Source: Rhodobacter sp. | Lineage (GTDB): Bacteria > Pseudomonadota > Alphaproteobacteria > Rhodobacterales > Rhodobacteraceae | Length of the DNA: 39,167 bases | Assembly: GCA_013821825.1 (NCBI GenBank) | Contig: PNJK01000031.1 | Coordinates: 1-39,167, forward strand | Direction: 5' to 3' | Part shown: piece by piece, positions 34,691 to 39,167 of the stretch | Position numbering within the stretch: position 1 is the stretch's first letter | Layout: each line of letters opens with the position of its first letter | Program-made: the position numbers and the translations under genes | The notes under the pieces: generated by a model | Databases searched by the model: none | What the model was told of the DNA's origin: nothing | What the model saw: the letters and a program-made list of their open reading frames with translations, nothing else

Positions 34691-35166
34691 ATGAAAGCCA
34701 TGATCCTTGACGCCGTCGGGGGGGGGCCGGTTCTGCGCGATCTGCCGATCCCGGTTCCCGGTCCGGGACCGGTGCGCTTGCGCGTCGAGGTCTGCGGGAG
34801 CTGTCCATATTGCTCGCACGGGGCAGAAAACCTGTGCGATGCGCCGCAGTTCACCGGCTATGACCCGCGACGGCGGATTTGCCGAATATTGCGTGGCGGA
34901 TGCGGTTTATGTCTTCCCGCTGCCTTAAACGGCCGACCCGGTCGCTCTGGCGCCCCTGCTTTGTGCCGGGCTGATCGGCTACCGTGCGCTGCGGATGGCG
35001 GGGCCGGCCAAAAGGCTGGGCATCTGAGGCTTTGGTGCGGCAGCCCACACCCTGTGCCAGATCGCCGTCTGGCAAGGCCGCGCTGATCTTTGCGCCGGTC
35101 GCCAATGCGGCGCTGGATGCCCTTGGTGCCGGGCAACTGCAGGGCGCGGCCGTCTTGGTGCCCTGA
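34691..35166 (+). pseudogene. Zinc-dependent alcohol dehydrogenase pseudogene
   Basis: The ATG at 34691 opens MKAMILDAVGGGPVLRDLPI and reaches RVEVCG. It then jumps over the catalytic-zinc and substrate region to SCPYCSHGAENLCDAPQFTG, part of the structural-zinc loop. After a frame change it reads TRDGGFAEYCVADAVYVFPL, then meets TAA (34926-34928), then PVALAPLLCAGLIGYRALRM, a second in-frame TGA, and GFGAAAHTLCQIAVWQGR, which overlaps the cofactor loop. After a further shift the natural C-terminus appears (NAALDALGAGQLQGAAVLVP, stop 35166). An intact enzyme has about 330-350 residues. Two deletions, frameshifts and stops exclude function. Confidence 0.8.
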
Positions 35167-35235
35167 CTGGAACCGCTCCCTTGTGGCGTTGCGATCCTGC
35201 CGACGACTGGGCGGACAAGTGTCACCGCGCATGTT

Positions 35236-36339
35236 TCAACCGTCGTGACGGATTGCCCCGTCCGCCGTCAGCCGCAGGTCAAGACCGACGGACTGCTGCG
35301 CGAGGGTCTGCGCCAGCCACGCGGCGTCTTCCCGATCAGCTTTTTGCAGGCGGAACCGTCGCCGCTTGAATGGCACCAGTTCAAGCTTTCGAACCGGCCC
35401 GCGATGCCGGTCGAGGTCCAGGAAAATCGCAAGGCCAAGGTCAGGACGAAACACCTCATGCCCCTCGATCCCCTCGTAGTCGTTGATCAGGTCGCCGCAA
35501 CCATAGAAGACGATGCCGCCGTCCGCGATCTCGATGGCCTTGGGATGGTGGGATGAGTGGCCGAAGACCATGTTCACCCCGGCCTCATCAATCAGCGCAT
35601 GGGCAAGTCTGCGTTGCCAGACCGGAACGTCATGACCCCAGTTGCCGCCCCAATGCAGCGACACGATGAGGATATCGCCCGGCCGCCGCAGCCGGGCAAC
35701 CGCGCGTTGCACCGCCGCCACGGGATCGGAGGGCAGAAGATTGACACCCGGCTGCGCTTGCCCTGCTGCCCAATCAGGCGGAACACCGCTGTCGAAGGTG
35801 CAAAAGGCCAGCAGAAGCACCCGCCCTCCGCCCCGCACCGGCAGCACGGCCACGGCCCCGGCGGCCTGAGCATCCCGCCCGGCTCCGGCGCAAGCGATGC
35901 CCGCCCGGTCCAGCGTGTCGAGGGTTTCCGTCACCCCCGCATCGCCCCAATCCTTCACATGGTTGTTCGCCAGAGCGCAGGCATCTATCCGTGCCGCCGT
36001 CAGCACGCTGATATTGGCCGGGTTCATCCGATAGTTGATGCCCTTGGGCGCGGGCTTGTTGGCGGTTGTGATCGCCGTTTCAAGGTTGACTATGCGCAAA
36101 TCGCAGCCGTGCCGGTCCAGATCGGTCAGAAGATCACCCCAGATGTAGTCATCCTTCACTCCGCGCGGGATAGGGCCCGATCGCCCTTCCGCCAGACCCA
36201 CATAATCCGCAGCCGAAGTTGCCCAGGCTTCTTGAAGTTGAGGGTCACCGGGATGGCGCAGGATCTGGTCTATCCCGCGACCGGTCATCACGTCCCCTGC
36301 AAGGAACAGGCGGATGGCGTTGTCCTTACCGGCGGCCAT
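35236..36339 (-). CDS. CapA family protein (PgsA-like metallophosphoesterase fold)
   Basis: This 367-residue protein matches the CapA/poly-gamma-glutamate-synthesis PgsA domain. Metal-site motifs are LFLAGDVMTGRGID (Asp16), VNLETAI (Asn85-Leu-Glu-Thr), LANNHVKDWGDAG (Asn125-Asn126-His127), VSLHWGGNWGH and VFGHSSHHPKAIE. The fold is that of calcineurin-type phosphoesterases. Some relatives take part in capsule synthesis, but most stand-alone members have no proven role. There is no signal peptide, so it is probably cytosolic. The gene overlaps the end of the hydrolase gene by 14 bases, and the two form an operon. Confidence 0.88.
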   Translation of the reverse strand: MAAGKDNAIRLFLAGDVMTGRGIDQILRHPGDPQLQEAWATSAADYVGLAEGRSGPIPRGVKDDYIWGDLLTDLDRHGCDLRIVNLETAITTANKPAPKGINYRMNPANISVLTAARIDACALANNHVKDWGDAGVTETLDTLDRAGIACAGAGRDAQAAGAVAVLPVRGGGRVLLLAFCTFDSGVPPDWAAGQAQPGVNLLPSDPVAAVQRAVARLRRPGDILIVSLHWGGNWGHDVPVWQRRLAHALIDEAGVNMVFGHSSHHPKAIEIADGGIVFYGCGDLINDYEGIEGHEVFRPDLGLAIFLDLDRHRGPVRKLELVPFKRRRFRLQKADREDAAWLAQTLAQQSVGLDLRLTADGAIRHDG

Positions 36340-37009
36340 GATCGGAAGGCCCCTTCAGATGCTGCGTGAACCAGCTTTGCGCCAAAGCCACAACCTGATC
36401 GAGGGTCCCCGCTTCCTCGAACAGATGGGAGGCGCCGGGCACGATCTGCAGCGCCTTCGTGCAGGTCAGCGCAGCGAGGGCTTCACGGTTGAGATCAATC
36501 ACCTGATGATCCTCGCCGCCGACGACAAGCAGCGTGGCTGCACGGACCTGCGCCAGAGCCGCACCCGCCAGATCCGGCCTTCCGCCGCGCGACACCACGG
36601 CGCGGGTAGCATCGGGCATCCGCGCAGCCGCAACCAGCGCGGCGGCGGCACCGGTGCTGGCGCCAAACAGGCCGATGGGCAAACCGGCCAGTCCGGGTTG
36701 GCGGTCGATCCAGCGCAGGGCGGCGCAAACGCGGCCTGCCAGCAGAGGGATGTCGAATATGTTGGCGCGATCGGCGGCTTCTTCGGGCGTCAGAAGGTCG
36801 AAAAGCAACGTCACAAGGCCCGCCGAGCGCAGTGCCCCGGCGACCTGGCGATTGCGCGGACTGTTCCGGCTGCTGCCGCTGCCATGCGCGAAAACCACTG
36901 CGCCGAAAGGATGGGCTGGAGTTCCAAGATCACCGGGCAGGACCGGTCCGGGCGCAGGACCCGCTTCGATCTGCACCGGCACGGTCGTTGTCGGCCCGGG
37001 TGTTGTCAT
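36326..37009 (-). CDS. Dienelactone-hydrolase-like alpha/beta hydrolase
   Basis: This 227-residue cytosolic hydrolase shows the oxyanion-hole and conserved loop AHGSGSSRNSPRN (41-53). The nucleophile elbow GASTG has Ser118, the acid is Asp167 in GGEDHQVI and the base is His195 in GASHLF, so the catalytic triad is complete. Members of this subgroup often sit next to phosphoribosyltransferase, PIMT/erythromycin-esterase and universal-stress genes, which matches this region. Natural substrates are unknown. The ATG at 37009 follows GAGG; the in-frame ATG at 37051 lacks such a signal. An FNR-like dyad lies 88 bases upstream. Confidence 0.87.
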   Translation of the reverse strand: MTTPGPTTTVPVQIEAGPAPGPVLPGDLGTPAHPFGAVVFAHGSGSSRNSPRNRQVAGALRSAGLVTLLFDLLTPEEAADRANIFDIPLLAGRVCAALRWIDRQPGLAGLPIGLFGASTGAAAALVAAARMPDATRAVVSRGGRPDLAGAALAQVRAATLLVVGGEDHQVIDLNREALAALTCTKALQIVPGASHLFEEAGTLDQVVALAQSWFTQHLKGPSDHGRR

Positions 37010-37096
37010 GACTGAACCTCGGCACAGCGTGGGGCACGGTGGATAGCCCACGGCAGAAAGGTGAAGGGACAGTGCCCGTTTTCACGCCAAAGCACA

Positions 37097-37110
37097 TTGT
37101 CGCGCGTCAA
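37097..37110. promoter_or_regulatory. FNR-like dyad between the hydrolase and the UspA remnant
   Basis: TTGTC-GCGC-GTCAA (reverse strand TTGAC-GCGC-GACAA) keeps the TTG-N8-CAA frame and 4-base spacer but has three mismatches to the consensus. It lies 88 bases upstream of the hydrolase start and 139 bases upstream of the UspA remnant. It is the weakest of the set. Confidence 0.3.
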
Positions 37111-37248
37111 TCGCCCCATGCTGTCAGGCAGAAACCGGATTAATAGGCAGCGCGCACCGGTTGGGACATTGATTGATGGCCCGCAATGCGTTCACTTCAA
37201 CGGCCTCCTGAATTCCAACAGCCTGACGGTGATTGGAAGGGGCAAGCA

Positions 37249-37437
37249 CTGACTGAAAAGACCCTGGTTGCGACCGATGGGTCCGAAACTGGAAAACGGG
37301 CGGTAGATACCGGGGCCGAACTCTCGGCGAAGCTTGGCCCCGATTTGTGCTTCGTGCATGTCCTCATGCATGGTCGCCCGGGTGAGGAATTGATGCGGAT
37401 GGCTGAAACCGAGCATCTGATCTTGCACGTTGCGCAA
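37249..37437 (+). pseudogene. Universal stress protein (UspA family) pseudogene
   Basis: The frame reads TEKTLVATDGSETGKRAVDT followed by GAELSAKLGPDLCFVHVLMH and ELMRMAETEHLILHVA, the first half of a UspA domain with its VATDGS start. Full-length proteins have about 140 residues. Here the ATP-binding C-terminal half (the GxxGxxxxxxxGS motif) is missing. The initiator appears to be CTG at 37249-37251, directly after a good ribosome binding site (GGAAGGGG), where homologues have ATG. Start-codon loss plus truncation makes this a relic. Confidence 0.75.
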
Positions 37438-37727
37438 AAGAAGGGGCGCGTCGCAGGCGGGAATCCTTCGTCTCCTGGCGATTACTTCGCCCGGATCGAA
37501 GATGACGTGGAAGCGGCACTGGACGTGCGCATCATCGGTGATGACCGCGCGGTCCGGCAAAGGCACGCAGACGGTCGACACCTTCTCGTTGCGAGGGTTC
37601 ACAGCCGCGATGAAAGACGCCAAGAAGCGCTGCCAGTAAGACTGCCGAGAGACCTGGTGTTTGATCCCGCGGTTTGATGGTGCGATCCTTTCGCAGGAAT
37701 TGAAGGAAGCACTATGGGACAAGTGCG
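37438..37727. other. Decayed DNA with a possible C-terminal fragment of an exported protein
   Basis: No intact gene is present. On the plus strand, about 37560-37639 reads TQTVDTFSLRGFTAAMKDAK ending KRCQ and a stop. This resembles the C-terminal end of invasion-associated locus B (IalB)-type exported proteins, whose last strand often reads FSLxGFTAA. The match is short and the upstream part is unrecognisable, so the assignment is tentative. Confidence 0.3.
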
Positions 37728-38375
37728 TCACCGACAGCGCGGGGGCGACGATGAAAGGCGGGTTCTCGACACCAAGCACAGCGCGGGCACCAACTGCAGC
37801 CATGGCGCGGCCAAGCTCATAGGCCTCGTCTCGACGATCCCCGCCACATTGCCACCTTTGACCATGTCCAGCGCGGCCAGCGCGGTGCAGATGCCCGCCT
37901 TCAGATCGACCGCGCCGCGACCCCACAGCTCGTCCTTGACGACTGCTGCGCCGAACGGGTCCTGCTGGGCCTGTCCGGCCCAATGCTCGCTCCAGTCACG
38001 GGGATGGACCACATCGGTATGTCCAATGAAAAGAAGGTCCGTCAGCCCGATCGCCACAGCTCCGCTGAGAGCCGCATGATCGCCCGGCAGGCTGGGGGCG
38101 ACACGGATCGGGAAGGGAAAACAACGCGACAGTTCGGCTGTGGTCGTCGTGATGATTTCAGGACGGGCGCCGATCGAACCGCCAGGGATCACGGTCTCGG
38201 GCGCAATCACCGCGCCCAACGTGGCGACCGCCCGCGCCAGCTGCCGAGCCACGCCGTCCAGGACCGCCTGAGCCGCAGCGTCCCCTTCGGCCGCTGCGGT
38301 GAAGATCGAGGGTACGTCCAGCGGTCGCCCGGTGGCCGCCTTGCTGGCGGAGCGGATTCCATGAGTGGCGGTCAC
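37728..38375 (-). pseudogene. Chimeric remnant: ROK-family C-terminus joined in frame to an M20 peptidase N-terminus
   Basis: The minus-strand frame of 215 codons is open, but it consists of two unrelated pieces. Residues about 17-111 (GRPLDVPSIFTAAAEGDAAA, QLARAVATLGAVIAPETVIP-GGSIG, GDHAALSGAVAIGLTD) are the C-terminal end of a ROK sugar kinase/repressor. From about 38040 the frame continues LLFIGHTDVVHPRDWSEHWA, DPFGAAVVKDELWGRGAVDL-KAGICTALAALD, which is the metal-binding start of an M20 (ArgE/DapE-type) peptidase. The ROK ATP site and most of the peptidase are missing. Two former neighbours were probably fused by a deletion. Automatic annotation could report it as a genuine hybrid protein. 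Confidence 0.7.
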
Positions 38376-38458
38376 CCGTTCAAAGGCGCCGACATGCAGG
38401 GATTCAGCCTCGAAGGGATAGGCGCCGAAGGGCGTTGTTGCACAAATCTGCCTTCCGA

Positions 38459-38477
38459 GGATTCACATGGTGAATCC
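38459..38477. repeat. Inverted repeat with paired GANTC sites ahead of the transposase
   Basis: GGATTCAC (38459-38466) and GTGAATCC (38470-38477) are perfect reverse complements around ATG. Each arm holds one GANTC, the target of the cell-cycle methylase CcrM of alphaproteobacteria. The repeat lies within the element, 20 bases before the transposase start. Confidence 0.5.
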
Positions 38478-38496
38478 ACGCGGTTAGACGGGGTGG

Positions 38497-39167
38497 ATGA
38501 GCAAACCGACACCCGCCCGCTACCGCACGACGAATTGGTCCGGCTACACGGCTTCCCTCCGCAAGCGCGGGTCACTGCTGATCTGGCTGGACAAGAGCAT
38601 GACGTGGCTTGCGCCGCATGACGGCAGCGCCGGTCGTCCTGCGGTGTTCTGGGATGCAGCGATCCAGTTCTGCCTGACCATCAAGGTCCTGTTCAAGCTT
38701 CCACTGCGGCAAACGACCGGCATGGTGGCGAGCCTGGTGAAGATGGCGGGTCTGAACTGGGCGGTTCCCGATTACACCACCCTGTGCCGACGTCAGAAGG
38801 CGCTAGCCGTCCAGATCCGGTATCGCCGCGCCGATGGGCCGCTGAACCTGCTGGTGGACAGCACCGGGATCAAGTTCCTCGGCGACGGCGAATGGCAGGC
38901 CCGCAAGCACGGTGTTCAGGGTCGGCGCCAATGGCGCAAGGTCCATCTGGCGATGGACACGGCCACTTCGGACATCCGGGCGGTGGAGTTCACCCCGAGC
39001 AGCGATGGCGACAGTCCCGTGCTGCCGGAACTCCTCGGCCAGATCCCCGAATGTGAAGAGATCGGCACGGTGATCGCCGATGGCGCCTACGACACCCGCC
39101 GCTGCCACACCGCCATCATTGAACGCCAAGCCACCGCGATCATCCCGATCCGCAAGAACGGGCGGCC
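38497..39167 (+). CDS. IS5-family transposase, N-terminal 223 residues (cut by window end)
   Basis: From ATG 38497 the frame is open to the last base. MSKPTPARYRTTNWSGYTAS and KSMTWLAPHDGSAGRPAVFW are typical of the DUF4096/IS5 N-terminal domain. The DDE nuclease core begins with Asp121 in LLVDSTGIKF and has its second acidic residue Asp195 in VIADGAYDTRRC. The third (Glu) would lie beyond the window. There are no internal stops, so this copy may still be active. A family-typical length would be about 310 residues or slightly more. The Shine-Dalgarno sequence is weak (GGGGTGG), as often seen in insertion elements. Confidence 0.88.
   Translation, partial: MSKPTPARYRTTNWSGYTASLRKRGSLLIWLDKSMTWLAPHDGSAGRPAVFWDAAIQFCLTIKVLFKLPLRQTTGMVASLVKMAGLNWAVPDYTTLCRRQKALAVQIRYRRADGPLNLLVDSTGIKFLGDGEWQARKHGVQGRRQWRKVHLAMDTATSDIRAVEFTPSSDGDSPVLPELLGQIPECEEIGTVIADGAYDTRRCHTAIIERQATAIIPIRKNGR

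Larger units (their letters stand above)
38431..39167 (+). mobile_element. IS5-family insertion sequence, left part
   Basis: The left end is placed near 38431, where GGCGTTGTTGCACAAATC matches the terminal inverted repeats of the IS427-like group of IS5 elements (GGxxTTGTTGCACAAA). The transposase gene follows 66 bases later. The element continues past the end of the window, so its right end and any target duplication cannot be seen. It abuts the truncated 5' side of the ROK remnant and may have caused that truncation. Confidence 0.75.

Noticed and set aside
1-39167. tRNA, rRNA, CRISPR or prophage modules
   Set aside because: No cloverleaf with TTCGA-type arm, no spaced direct repeats and no structural phage genes were seen. 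A covariance or CRISPR search would be needed to be certain.

Overview
The window is GC-rich DNA with dense, overlapping genes. It looks like an alphaproteobacterium of the Rhodobacterales, close to Rhodobacter, Tabrizicola or Gemmobacter. The best clue is a sulfide:quinone oxidoreductase whose Cys127, Cys159, Cys353, His131, His196 and Val300 sit at the numbering known for the Rhodobacter capsulatus enzyme. No tRNA, rRNA, CRISPR array or prophage was seen. Everything here is read by eye; no searches were run.

Layout. 0-5 kb: the end of an unknown gene, a stand-alone AsnC-type ligand-binding domain, pyrD with an overlapping DUF952 gene, a collapsed 5'-nucleotidase pseudogene, a YedK/HMCES protein and a membrane-anchored patatin. 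5-9 kb (minus strand): a tightly coupled operon of two glycosyltransferases, one of them with two modules, and a 138-residue unknown protein, preceded by a small exported protein. 9.4-15.1 kb: a LuxR-type regulator divergent from a spermidine/putrescine-type ABC transporter (ATPase, Tat-exported binding protein, two permeases) that ends in a short-chain dehydrogenase. 15-18 kb: ppsA and a divergent small gene. 18-24 kb (minus strand): an RND pump with its adaptor, a DUF2892 protein and sqr. 24-25.6 kb: remains of an IS110 transposase and a CBS-domain gene. 25.6-29.8 kb: a complete sugar ABC transporter operon. 30-38.4 kb: intact genes (helix-hairpin-helix protein, YbhB, CapA, dienelactone-hydrolase-like) mixed with broken ones (DegP-like protease, PIMT-erythromycin esterase fusion, zinc alcohol dehydrogenase, UspA, a ROK/M20 chimera). 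38.4 kb to the end: an IS5-family element that runs off the window.

Two patterns link separate regions. First, FNR/CRP-like dyads of the form TTGAN-N4-NTCAN lie in the gaps before ppsA, sqr/CBS, degP/pcm, ybhB/adh, the hydrolase/usp pair and the sugar transporter. The sqr copy is a perfect TTGAT-N4-ATCAA inside a 36-base perfect palindrome. This suggests an oxygen- or redox-controlled stress regulon. Second, many members of that set are broken in the same way: internal deletions and frameshifts with recognisable gene ends left behind, and the putative operators still in place. The window may therefore record a low-oxygen stress island decaying while sqr, ppsA, YbhB and the hydrolase stay intact. 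The glycosyltransferase operon is the best candidate for an undescribed working system.
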